This document shows positions 51,378 to 60,142 of a stretch of DNA of 64,000 nucleotides, piece by piece (position 1 is the first letter of the stretch; each line of letters starts with the position of its first letter). The notes beneath the pieces were generated by a model. The model did no database searches. It saw only the letters and a list, made by a program, of their open reading frames with translations, and was not told the origin of the DNA. This DNA comes from CAVYHJ01 sp963768165 [NCBI: uncultured bacterium] (GTDB lineage: Bacteria; UBP4; UBA4092). A program made the position numbers and the translations under genes. The DNA is taken from the NCBI GenBank assembly GCA_963768165.1, contig CAVYHJ010000002.1, forward strand, positions 186,001 to 250,000, in the 5' to 3' direction.

Positions 51378-52987
51378 TTATGCGCACAAAACCAATGAAT
51401 CTAGAATCGTCCACCCAAATCGGTTTGAGTGACGATTCTCATGCCAATGAATCTAATAAAAAGAACCAATCAAGACTTGAAGAAAACACTTCTTTATTTA
51501 ATCGTGGAACCCTGAGAATCCGACTAATCATCGCCGGGCCATTATTCGTCAGTTTACTGGTTTTACTCACCGGCGTATTCATTTTACAGATCGTCGAACT
51601 CAAAATAACAAATGCGGGAGTGCCTCAAGCAAATATCAATAATATTTTGTCGACACTTGAATTAACCATTTTAGGGTTTACAGTGATTGCGGCTTTTGCT
51701 GGATTTTTACTGAGTTATGTTATTGTTAAACCGGTCCGCCGAATGACGGAAACCGCAAGAAATATTGCTACTGGAAAATTGACCCAAACCGACCAAATTC
51801 CTTCGCACGTGGAATTAGATACGTTGCAGGCGACATTTAATAACATGGTCACTTCGCTACGTGAATTTTCCTATGAACGAAATACCTATATTTTAGAGAG
51901 TTTAACGAGTGCCTTGGTAACATTGGACAGTACGGGGAAAATTGCCACCATCAACACAGCAGCAGAATCCATCCTGGGAGTCGAACCAGATTCCGCCACG
52001 GGAAAATCCATTTTCGATATTCTGGAAGATTTACCAGAAAACCAACAAGTCCGAAGGATGTTTCAAAACAGTTTACAGCGCCACATCACCTATTCTTCCG
52101 AGGAAATAATTTTAAGTTCTGCTAAATTTAAAAAACTACCGATCGGAATAACCATTTCACTTTTAAAAGAAGAAGACCAACTCATCGGGATTGTCGCCGC
52201 ATTCAAAGACTTGAGTAAAATCAAACAGATTCACCAGCAACTCCAGCGTTCTGACCGGCTGGCGGCCATCGGGACTTTGGCTACAGGATTAGCACATGAG
52301 ATCCGCAACCCGCTGGGTTCCATGCGAGGATTGGCACAATTACTGGCGGAAGATATGAAACCGGAAGATCCCAAATTACGTTATGCCCAGGTTATTATAA
52401 AAGAAATTGACCGTTTAAATCATGTGGTACAGGAACTCTTAACTTTTTCACAGGCATCGACCGGCGGAATGGAATATAATGACATCAATATTGCTTTGCG
52501 TGATGCTTTATTCGTTGCAAAACAGAATCCGAAAATGAACCCGAATATTACCATAACGGAATATTATGACACGCAAATTCCCCTGGTAAAGATTGAAAAA
52601 GAAAAGCTTATTCAAGCATTTTTGAACATCATCATAAACGGCTTGGAAGCTGCAGGGGAAATGCCGGGAGATAAAAGCAATTTGAATGTTCGTACTTCGT
52701 TAGCCAACCCACGTTCCGATTACCCGGTGCCGAACCTGGGGTTTGCACTAGTCGAAATAAGCAATACCGGCAAGACCATTCCACCGGAACATCTCGATCA
52801 TATTTTTGACCCATTTTTTACAACAAAAGAATCCGGTACGGGATTGGGTCTGGCGATTGTTCACCAAATTATTGCTTCTCACAGCGGATTAATCGAAGTC
52901 AGCAGCGAACCGAATAAAGGGACGGTTTTCCAAATTTACATTCCTATTATTAAAGAACAGGAGGCATTTGAACTTGCCACCACCTAA
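51374..52987 (+). CDS. pilS: PilS/NtrB-type sensor histidine kinase
   Basis: 537 residues. Two spans (about 50-75 and 90-118) are followed by a HAMP region (KPVRRMTETARNIATGKLTQ), a PAS domain (about 175-285), HisKA with H-box LATGLAHEIRNPLGSM, and HATPase_c with GTGLGLAI. Its stop overlaps the downstream regulator. Together they are the classical pair controlling pilin transcription. The gene name is based on the adjacent regulator, sigma-54 promoter and pilins. Confidence 0.85.
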   Translation: MIMRTKPMNLESSTQIGLSDDSHANESNKKNQSRLEENTSLFNRGTLRIRLIIAGPLFVSLLVLLTGVFILQIVELKITNAGVPQANINNILSTLELTILGFTVIAAFAGFLLSYVIVKPVRRMTETARNIATGKLTQTDQIPSHVELDTLQATFNNMVTSLREFSYERNTYILESLTSALVTLDSTGKIATINTAAESILGVEPDSATGKSIFDILEDLPENQQVRRMFQNSLQRHITYSSEEIILSSAKFKKLPIGITISLLKEEDQLIGIVAAFKDLSKIKQIHQQLQRSDRLAAIGTLATGLAHEIRNPLGSMRGLAQLLAEDMKPEDPKLRYAQVIIKEIDRLNHVVQELLTFSQASTGGMEYNDINIALRDALFVAKQNPKMNPNITITEYYDTQIPLVKIEKEKLIQAFLNIIINGLEAAGEMPGDKSNLNVRTSLANPRSDYPVPNLGFALVEISNTGKTIPPEHLDHIFDPFFTTKESGTGLGLAIVHQIIASHSGLIEVSSEPNKGTVFQIYIPIIKEQEAFELATT

Positions 52988-54353
52988 AGTTTTAATCGTT
53001 GACGACGAAGAAACATTACGATTTACTCTATCTGAGGTAATGAACAAGGAGGGGTATACCGCGGTGACAGCCGCAGACGGCGAAGAAGCCTTGCAAAAAG
53101 CAACCGGGACACTGTTCGATCTGATTATTTTAGATATCAAGATGCCCAAAATGGACGGGATGGAAACGCTACCACGAATTAAAGAAATAGATCCAGATGC
53201 CACCGTCATTATGATAACAGCTTTTGGTTCCAAAGAATTGGCTCTTCAAGCCATCCATATCGGCGCTTACGACTATTTCACCAAACCTTTTGATATTGAA
53301 GAAATGCGGGTAGTGGTGCGAAGAGGTTTGGAAAAAAACCGGCTGCAACGGGAACTTTCGGTATTACAAAAGCAACCCTTTGAATTTGACAATATGATTG
53401 GGCAAAGCAACCAAATGCAGGATGTTTTCCGTTTAATCCATCAAGTAGCTAACTCCGATGCGACGGTATTAATTTGCGGAGAAAGCGGCACGGGGAAGGA
53501 ATTGGTCGCTCAAGCGATTCATTACCACAGTTCCCGTTCCAGAAAACCGTTTGTCAAAATGAATTGTGTTGCCATTCCGGAGGGTCTGCTCGAATCGGAA
53601 TTATTTGGCCATGAAAAAGGGTCGTTCACCGGTGCCGTAACGCAACGAGTAGGCAAATTCGAATTGGCGCAGGATGGTACTTTGCTTTTGGATGAAATCG
53701 GAGATATGAGTCTGACCACCCAGGCAAAACTGTTGCGGGTACTTCAAGAAAGAGAATTTGAACGAGTTGGGGGAAACAAGATTGTCAAAGTCAATATTCG
53801 TATCATTGCAGCAACCAATCAAGACCTAGCCAAGGCGGTGCAAGAAAAAAAATTTCGGGAAGATTTATATTTTCGATTGAATGTAGTACCGATTTATTTA
53901 CCTCCGTTACGTGAACGAAAAGGCGATATTCCATTATTATTGGATCATTTTTTGCGGATTTACAATGCCAGATTTTCAAAACAGGTCAGGAATGTTGCTC
54001 CATCTGTGATGAAATTTCTTACGGAATATTCCTGGCCGGGGAATATCAGGGAATTTGAAAATATCATTCAACGCGCGGTGGTACTTGCTCAATCGGATAC
54101 ACTGACAGAGAACTATTTACCCTTGGGCACTCCCCCGGTAAAATCCAACGATACAATTGCTACAGAATCTCTTTCCGGCAATCAACCTCTTAGTAAAAAG
54201 ATTAACGCTATTACTTCGGAAGCGGAAAAAAAGATTATCCTCCAAGCTCTGGAAGAAGCTCAGGGAAATAGGACTATTGCTGCTAGAATACTGGGTCTAA
54301 GCCGCAAGGGACTTTACGATAAGTTGGCCAGATACCATATTTCGGATAACTGA
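52968..54353 (+). CDS. pilR: PilR/NtrC-type sigma-54-dependent response regulator
   Basis: 461 residues. A receiver with phospho-acceptor Asp in LIILDIKMP, an AAA+ domain with GESGTGKE and a sigma-54 contact loop GSFTGA (usual GAFTGA), and a Fis-type helix-turn-helix (GNRTIAARILGLSRKGLYDK). No ATG is suitable; TTG at 52968 or 52974 follows AGGAGG and the latter has better spacing. Overlaps pilS. It probably activates the promoter at 54539. Confidence 0.9.
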   Translation: MNLPPPKVLIVDDEETLRFTLSEVMNKEGYTAVTAADGEEALQKATGTLFDLIILDIKMPKMDGMETLPRIKEIDPDATVIMITAFGSKELALQAIHIGAYDYFTKPFDIEEMRVVVRRGLEKNRLQRELSVLQKQPFEFDNMIGQSNQMQDVFRLIHQVANSDATVLICGESGTGKELVAQAIHYHSSRSRKPFVKMNCVAIPEGLLESELFGHEKGSFTGAVTQRVGKFELAQDGTLLLDEIGDMSLTTQAKLLRVLQEREFERVGGNKIVKVNIRIIAATNQDLAKAVQEKKFREDLYFRLNVVPIYLPPLRERKGDIPLLLDHFLRIYNARFSKQVRNVAPSVMKFLTEYSWPGNIREFENIIQRAVVLAQSDTLTENYLPLGTPPVKSNDTIATESLSGNQPLSKKINAITSEAEKKIILQALEEAQGNRTIAARILGLSRKGLYDKLARYHISDN

Positions 54354-54538
54354 TCTTTTACAACGAACAATTCTGTAAAACAGACACTTTCCAATCATCT
54401 CAGATTAACTCTAATAAACAACTGTAACCCTAACTTTACATATTGGCAAATTTATCAAGGATTATAATTCCACCCAGTGTTCAATTAGATAATTGATTAT
54501 ATTATTGTTATGATTACTTTTTGAAAATAATAAGGTAA

Positions 54539-54553
54539 TGGCATGGGGTTTGC
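54539..54553 (+). promoter_or_regulatory. Sigma-54 promoter of the pilin locus
   Basis: TGGCATGGGGTTTGC fits the -24/-12 consensus TGGCACG-N4-TTGC with one mismatch, with the GG and GC at correct spacing, 66 bp ahead of the first pilin. Confidence 0.82.
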
Positions 54554-54619
54554 GTTATCATAACCTACAATGAAAAATAAAATACACATAAACCAAATTA
54601 GAAAGGGGGGGAATAATTA

Positions 54620-54994
54620 ATGAAAACATTAAGAAATAAACGTGGTTTTACCTTGGTGGAAATTATGATCGTAGTAGCGATCATCGGAATCTTGGCGGCT
54701 ATTGCTATCCCGAACTTTATCAGAGCGCGGATACAATCTAATGCCAAGGCGTGCGTCAATAACCTGAAACAAGTATCGGGTGCCAAAGACCAATATGCCT
54801 TGGAATTCAAATTGACAGGTTCGAATTCCGTGAGTCCGTTTGCCAATCTGACGGTGTATCTGTTGAACCCGAATGCGACAACCTGCCCGACTAATGGGTC
54901 CGCCTATACCGGCGATGTGGTTATTCAAAATACTGTGGTCTGTCCGAACTTTGCTTCAACCGATCCAGAATTTTCACTACATCATTTCCCTTAA
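54620..54994 (+). CDS. pilA: Type IV pilin 1
   Basis: 124 residues. Class III signal RGFTLVEIMIVVAIIGILAA with Gly cleavage and Glu5, then NFIRARIQSNAKACVNNLKQ. The globular part holds cysteines at ACVNN, TTCPTNG and VVCPNF. The sigma-54 promoter and PilS/PilR upstream mark it as the major pilin or one of several. GGGGGG-rich RBS precedes the ATG. An intrinsic terminator follows. Confidence 0.9.
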   Translation: MKTLRNKRGFTLVEIMIVVAIIGILAAIAIPNFIRARIQSNAKACVNNLKQVSGAKDQYALEFKLTGSNSVSPFANLTVYLLNPNATTCPTNGSAYTGDVVIQNTVVCPNFASTDPEFSLHHFP

Positions 54995-55010
54995 AAACGT
55001 ATTTACTCAA

Positions 55011-55051
55011 AACCGGCGTCTTGGTTTAACTTACAAGCCGTCGGTTTTTTT
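55011..55051 (+). terminator. Intrinsic terminator between pilin 1 and pilin 2
   Basis: Arms AACCGGCG...CGTCGGTT with one mismatch, followed by TTTTTTT. Part of the transcript would end after pilin 1, giving it higher expression. Confidence 0.78.
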
Positions 55052-55079
55052 ACTGTTTCGGGAAAAAAAGGAGAAAAAT

Positions 55080-55454
55080 ATGTTTAAAAAAAGAGGTCAA
55101 TTAGGATTTACCTTGGTAGAAATCATGATTGTCGTGGCTATTATCGGAATCTTGGCGGCTATCGCTATTCCGAACTTTATCAGGGCCCGAATTCAATCTA
55201 ATGCCAAGTCTTGCGTCAATAATCTTAAGCAAGTAACCGGTGCGAAAGCGCAATACGCCTTGGAATTCAAACTGACAGGTTCCAATTCCGTTAGCCCGTT
55301 TGCCAACCTGACCGTGTATCTGTTGAATCCGAATGCGACAGCCTGCCCCACCAATGGATCCGCCTATACTGGCGATGTGGTTATTCAAAATGCTGTTGTC
55401 TGTCCGAACTTTGGTTCAACCGATCCGGAATTTTCACTACATTACTATCCGTAA
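55080..55454 (+). CDS. pilA: Type IV pilin 2
   Basis: 124 residues, nearly identical to pilin 1 along its whole length. Only scattered substitutions occur (for example KACVNN to KSCVNN and HHFP to HYYP at the end). AAAGGAG six nt before the ATG at 55080 decides the start; a longer upstream frame is non-coding. A recent tandem duplicate that could be a minor or alternative pilin. Confidence 0.9.
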   Translation: MFKKRGQLGFTLVEIMIVVAIIGILAAIAIPNFIRARIQSNAKSCVNNLKQVTGAKAQYALEFKLTGSNSVSPFANLTVYLLNPNATACPTNGSAYTGDVVIQNAVVCPNFGSTDPEFSLHYYP

Positions 55455-55495
55455 TTCAAGAAGAGGGCGATTGTGTATAATAAGAAGTTATCATA

Positions 55496-55529
55496 CCAAG
55501 GAGTTCTTGGAAGCCGAGAACTCCTTGGG
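55496..55529. other. 12-bp-stem hairpin between pilin 2 and pilin 3
   Basis: CCAAGGAGTTCT and its complement around a 10-nt loop. There is no U-tract, so it may protect the upstream mRNA 3' end. Confidence 0.6.
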
Positions 55530-55563
55530 TAATCAGTTTAGTGTGAAAACCAGTGATAGTGAT

Positions 55564-55944
55564 ATGAAACCTAGAACAAAAAAGTTAAAACGTGGATTTA
55601 CCCTTGTTGAAATCATGATTGTGGTTGCAATCATCGGAATTTTGGCCAGCATTGCTATTCCATGGTGGATACGCAGTGTAATTCAAACCAATGCGAAAGC
55701 TTGCATCAACAACCTTAAACAATTGGATAGTGCCAAATTCCAATATGCATTGGAATTAAAAATGTCTGGTTCCGCATCTATTACATCAATTTCGGATCTA
55801 ACAGTCTACCTGTTACAGCCCAATGCGACAACCTGCCCTACTAATGGCAGCCCCTATTTGGGAAGTTTTGTGGTAAGCAATGATTTTGTATGTCCTAATT
55901 TTACCTCGATTGATCCCGAATTCTCAATGCATACCTGGCCTTAA
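55564..55944 (+). CDS. Type IV pilin 3, divergent
   Basis: 126 residues. The same RGFTLVEIMIVVAIIGILAS signal and NAKACINNLKQ block, and the same TTCPTNG and VCPNF cysteine motifs. NFIRARIQ becomes WWIRSVIQ and the globular part has drifted. A weak RBS at the ATG 55564; GTG at 55543 is an alternative. Possibly a minor pilin. Confidence 0.82.
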   Translation: MKPRTKKLKRGFTLVEIMIVVAIIGILASIAIPWWIRSVIQTNAKACINNLKQLDSAKFQYALELKMSGSASITSISDLTVYLLQPNATTCPTNGSPYLGSFVVSNDFVCPNFTSIDPEFSMHTWP

Positions 55945-55977
55945 TCCATTCCGAAGTTTCTGAAATATTATCTTTAA

Positions 55978-57978
55978 TTATTGTAATTCCAGCAGTCCCT
56001 TTTTTGCCCCCGCATATTCCGGATTGAAAAACAAGACTCGATTGTAAGATTCTTTCGCCAGATCCTTTTTCCCCTGAGTTTGGTATAACAATCCCAATCG
56101 GTAATGGGAGGAAATATTTTCGGGTTCTAACTGTACCGACTCTTTCCATTCACTTTCTGCTTTCCCAAATTCTTTATTGGTGAAATAATAAATTCCCTGA
56201 TAGTAATGGTAATCCGATAAACGCTCGAACGCCCATGCCCTCCAAAAATCTTTTTGGGAAATATCTGACGGCGTATACCGGTAAACATAATTTATTTTTG
56301 GCGGTAGATATGGATAAGGATGTTCAGGGACGGCATTTTTGACAGGTACACTTGTCACATGATAAAGCAACCCTTCCTGAGTTACTGATAACGACGGGTT
56401 AATTCGAAGATTATATTTCTCATAAAAATAACAGGGACGCTGTGATAGATTCTGTTTGAAAAATTGGAACATTTGCCAATCCACAAACGTGAATGCCTGG
56501 TTGGGATTTTTGGGGACTTGAGAATTGTTGAAGGTGGGGATTTGTAATTTTGGATCATGGATTCTGTTTAACCCTTCATAATACCATCCCAGCGCCAGTG
56601 ACGTTCGCGAAAGTACGGTGACATCCGCACGATAATGTTCCACTTGCTGCAAATACCAAACTGGGAATACATGTAAATCATCGTCACCGATAAATAAAGC
56701 CTTCGGTTCCATAGTATCCAAAATATCTTTTCCAAAATCATACGCGAGATAATAATTACGCTCATTATGTTTTAAGAATTGGGTTACAAAGCCCGTCAAA
56801 ACAAAAAAAACGCTAATGGCATATGCTAGAAAATATCTATTGGGTTTGTTATTGATAATTGTATATCCAATTCTCGTAATCCCTATCCCCCCCCATATCC
56901 CATAAATTAAGTATGCAGGAATAAAAAAAACGTCCCGGGTTTCTAAAGAGAGTAGTTGAGTCATGGGATGATTATTGACAGCACAGAAAAATAACCACAC
57001 GACTATAGCAATCCCTCCCAATAGAATGGCGGAGGATTTATGATTCTGTCCAAGCCAAGATAACCCGAATAATGCGCATAATCCCAAAATAATTCCGTAA
57101 ATCAATCCGGAGATGGTTACGGATTGCCCGGTCAACAAAACCCATGCGGTCGTGCCCAACTGTTCTTCCAGCAAGCCCCATGACCGTCTCCATTCAAACG
57201 GCGGGTAATCGCTTCGTAATAGAATTTCTCTGAATCCTTTCCATGTATCCGCTTTTCCCCATTCGATCATTCCCAAATGCGGTGTTACCAACGGCAGTAA
57301 TAAATATACCGAAAATCCTAATAAAGCCAGGGAAATACCAATAAGTAAAGGTTTAAGTGAAAATGTATTTTTGAATTGCCCCTGCAATAACAAAAAAAGA
57401 ATTACTACCGGAACATAAAGAACGGAGGTATGATGAATCCCCAGGCTGAACGACCACAGGAATACCCCCGCGTACCAATATCGCCGTTCCCGGGTCCGGG
57501 CGTAAAGCAATACAAATAAAATGATAAATGCCGTAAAGAACGCGCTCAACGGATGAACTTTTGCCACCAACGCCTGCGACCAAAAGGTCCCGGAAAAAGC
57601 AAATGTCAACGCACCGGATATGGCTCCGATGTGTGCCATTGTACTTGACTGTAAATCCTTTTCCGTTAAACAGTACCATTGCAAAAGAAGAAAAATAATG
57701 ACATACGTTACGCCCACAGAAGCCGCCGCAAAGAATACCGATAATAAGTTCACTCTATAGCCGATATCCGTTCCAAAAGGCAGAAAAGTAAACAATTTCG
57801 CCAACAGAATATATGTCGGATAACCGGGTGGGTGCGCGAATCGCAAACCGTAGGATGCCGTGATAAAATCCCCGCTATCTCCGAAGGTCACGGTCGGTGC
57901 GACAGTATAAAGATACACCGCCCCGCTAATCAAAAAAGTCAAAATGAAATATGTAATAACTTTTTTTTGATTTACCAT
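55978..57978 (-). CDS. DUF2723 membrane protein with C-terminal TPRs
   Basis: 666 residues from MVNQKKVITYFILTFLISGA. The early loop FGDSGDFITASYGLRFAHPP, GYPTYILLAKLF is the DUF2723 signature (GT-C-like, acidic pair in the first external loop). About 11 spans reach residue 400, then a soluble region, and two TPR units end the protein (AESEWKESVQLEPENISSHY). A TTG at 57996 extends the frame but ATG 57978 is preferred. Probably a lipid-linked sugar transferase; substrate unknown. Confidence 0.8.
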   Translation of the reverse strand: MVNQKKVITYFILTFLISGAVYLYTVAPTVTFGDSGDFITASYGLRFAHPPGYPTYILLAKLFTFLPFGTDIGYRVNLLSVFFAAASVGVTYVIIFLLLQWYCLTEKDLQSSTMAHIGAISGALTFAFSGTFWSQALVAKVHPLSAFFTAFIILFVLLYARTRERRYWYAGVFLWSFSLGIHHTSVLYVPVVILFLLLQGQFKNTFSLKPLLIGISLALLGFSVYLLLPLVTPHLGMIEWGKADTWKGFREILLRSDYPPFEWRRSWGLLEEQLGTTAWVLLTGQSVTISGLIYGIILGLCALFGLSWLGQNHKSSAILLGGIAIVVWLFFCAVNNHPMTQLLSLETRDVFFIPAYLIYGIWGGIGITRIGYTIINNKPNRYFLAYAISVFFVLTGFVTQFLKHNERNYYLAYDFGKDILDTMEPKALFIGDDDLHVFPVWYLQQVEHYRADVTVLSRTSLALGWYYEGLNRIHDPKLQIPTFNNSQVPKNPNQAFTFVDWQMFQFFKQNLSQRPCYFYEKYNLRINPSLSVTQEGLLYHVTSVPVKNAVPEHPYPYLPPKINYVYRYTPSDISQKDFWRAWAFERLSDYHYYQGIYYFTNKEFGKAESEWKESVQLEPENISSHYRLGLLYQTQGKKDLAKESYNRVLFFNPEYAGAKKGLLELQ

Positions 57979-58147
57979 AAATTTCTTGGAATTCAAAAAC
58001 AGTATATTGTATCACTGAATCCTAAACTATATTATCCTACAAATCGCCCATCACGAGTCCTATTCATTACAAGATGAAGCTAAAATCAGAGCGGACTCCA
58101 ATACAAGATGTGGCGGAAATAGTGGGAGGGCGGGTAAGAAAATAAAT

Positions 58148-58178
58148 AAAAATTAGGGGTGTCCAGACATGAACACCC
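58148..58178 (-). terminator. Intrinsic terminator after GH44-1
   Basis: On the minus strand AGGGTGTTC...GGACACCCCT followed by AATTTTTATTTATTT, 56 bp past the GH44-1 stop. Copies at 62689-62719 (good) and near 60063-60092 (degenerate) follow the other GH44 genes. Confidence 0.7.
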
Positions 58179-58233
58179 TATGTACTCATTATTGTAAAAT
58201 ACTAGTAGAATGTCTTCTAATTATTACCATGGG

Positions 58234-59919
58234 TTAATATTTCTTCCAGTCAGCTATATCTACAGTCGATGGTGTCAGTATCAAATGGGTAATGGATAAG
58301 GGAGGAAGATTGTAAGTGAAAGAATTCCCGGTTACTGAAATGACGGATGGTCCAATAATGGAGGCTCCACTGTTTGAGGCTACCGAATAGATGGTCGCAC
58401 TATTGAACGTGGTTTGACTGCTAATTGTAAAATTTCCATTAATGGTCTGGGTCATATTTTTATTGAGGACCATGATATGCAATTGTGATTGATTACTGGA
58501 CATCACAGAGGCATAGATGGAGGTATCGGTAGTATCGTTCATCAACGCCTGCACATGGGTATCGCCAAAGGTGGAATTATGTCCGTCATAATTCCGGTAC
58601 ATCTTATAGGCTAGTGAATTATATTCATCCCCATTCCCTAAAGACCACAAACAACCCGCAAAGACACCATATTTCCCGAATATTCCCAATACATCTGCTT
58701 CCGCTATTCCCCCTGTGATATCCCATCCTCCACCATAGTTATATTCTGAGATCGAAAGTTGGGTTCCGGGATTATAGATATTGATACAAGATTGAATCGC
58801 TGGAATATAAGGACAAAATGGTGCCCAGTAAGTTGTTTGACCTTGTCCTATCCAACTGGGTTGAATATAATTGCTATCCCATAATTCACGGGGAGCTTGT
58901 AACCGGGCTAATTTATCTGCATTCGTGTCATTACCGGAATTGGTACTATTTATCCGATGAGTACCTGTGACCTCTGAATAGTCATGAATATCGAGCACAT
59001 CCAGTAATCTAAATCCGTAAGCTGTAGAAGCCTGATACAGTTTATCCAAATAATAGCTAAGAAACCAGCCATAACTTCCTTGAACAGTGCTCCAATCGGG
59101 TGCATTTTGCAAAGTCAGAAAACCTTCAAAACCATAGTCTACCGGGCCGAACATCAGAGCCGTTGAATCCACCGACTTGATGGCGGAAGAACAGGCAATT
59201 GTCTTTTGGACTAATTCCGTGCATTGGGTTGCCGTGGGATGAATTTCCTTATGTGTGGAGGGCCATAGACTGGGTTCATTATCCAAGTCGTAGAAGGGAA
59301 CTCCACCAGTTACCTGGCTTAATGTACTGAAAGAGCTTAGGCTGCCAGCACCCGTCCCAAACCTGTTCACCAGATAGTTGACCTGTTCATCCATATACAC
59401 GGTAGAACCATTATCATACTTTGTCTCTTTCGGGTTCGTAGTAAAGGCGGAACCTTTATGAAATGCTATGGGATTAAATCTCGATGAAGAGAATGATGCC
59501 GTACTGACAACACCTGTATCATCTGCTGAAACATAACCGGCCATCTGGATTGTTAATAGGTTCTGTGCCGTGAATTTCGATCGGGTATCTAAGACATACA
59601 CCGTATTCGTAGTACACGGAGACACCGTACCAATGGAAACGGAAACCCCGCCTGGTAGCATATAATCATCGCTTTCGAATATATAATCATTTCCTGCATT
59701 GGACCAATTCGTGACCCAGTTATATGCCGTCAAACGGTTTCCACCCATTCGAAACAAAGTAAAATTCTCCCCCCCTACCAAATCCTGATTGGTTCCGTAA
59801 ATATAGGGGCTGATTGGTTGCTGGTCGGTTTGGGGTGAAATCGTGTAGTTGACGTTTATTTGTGCGAAGGCGGAAATGGTTAGGTTGAGTAAGACGAGAA
59901 ACACGAGCTTTTTTTGCAT
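58234..59919 (-). CDS. Secreted GH44 glycoside hydrolase 1
   Basis: 561 residues. A signal peptide (MQKKLVFLVLLNLTISAFAQ) is followed by a single GH44 catalytic domain. Markers: LFRMGGNRLTAYNWVTNWSN, FYDLDNEPSLW with the acid/base Glu, and ISEYNYGG with the nucleophile Glu. GH44 enzymes are endoglucanases and xyloglucanases. It lacks the carbohydrate-binding and Ig-like domains of the next copy. Confidence 0.9.
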   Translation of the reverse strand: MQKKLVFLVLLNLTISAFAQINVNYTISPQTDQQPISPYIYGTNQDLVGGENFTLFRMGGNRLTAYNWVTNWSNAGNDYIFESDDYMLPGGVSVSIGTVSPCTTNTVYVLDTRSKFTAQNLLTIQMAGYVSADDTGVVSTASFSSSRFNPIAFHKGSAFTTNPKETKYDNGSTVYMDEQVNYLVNRFGTGAGSLSSFSTLSQVTGGVPFYDLDNEPSLWPSTHKEIHPTATQCTELVQKTIACSSAIKSVDSTALMFGPVDYGFEGFLTLQNAPDWSTVQGSYGWFLSYYLDKLYQASTAYGFRLLDVLDIHDYSEVTGTHRINSTNSGNDTNADKLARLQAPRELWDSNYIQPSWIGQGQTTYWAPFCPYIPAIQSCINIYNPGTQLSISEYNYGGGWDITGGIAEADVLGIFGKYGVFAGCLWSLGNGDEYNSLAYKMYRNYDGHNSTFGDTHVQALMNDTTDTSIYASVMSSNQSQLHIMVLNKNMTQTINGNFTISSQTTFNSATIYSVASNSGASIIGPSVISVTGNSFTYNLPPLSITHLILTPSTVDIADWKKY

Positions 59920-60142
59920 GATTACATACTCCTAATAAATTAAATAGTTCAATATGTCTACATTAGATAATAGGATAATAAAAATATATTTGCAATATGA
60001 TAAATCTTTTCCAATATAAGACGTGGCGGAAATAGTGGAAGAGTGGGCAAGAGAATTAATAAAAAAGAGGATATTCTGAAATGAACAACCCTATGTACTT
60101 ATTATAAATTTCTAGTAAAATTTCCCTTGATTATTACCCCGA

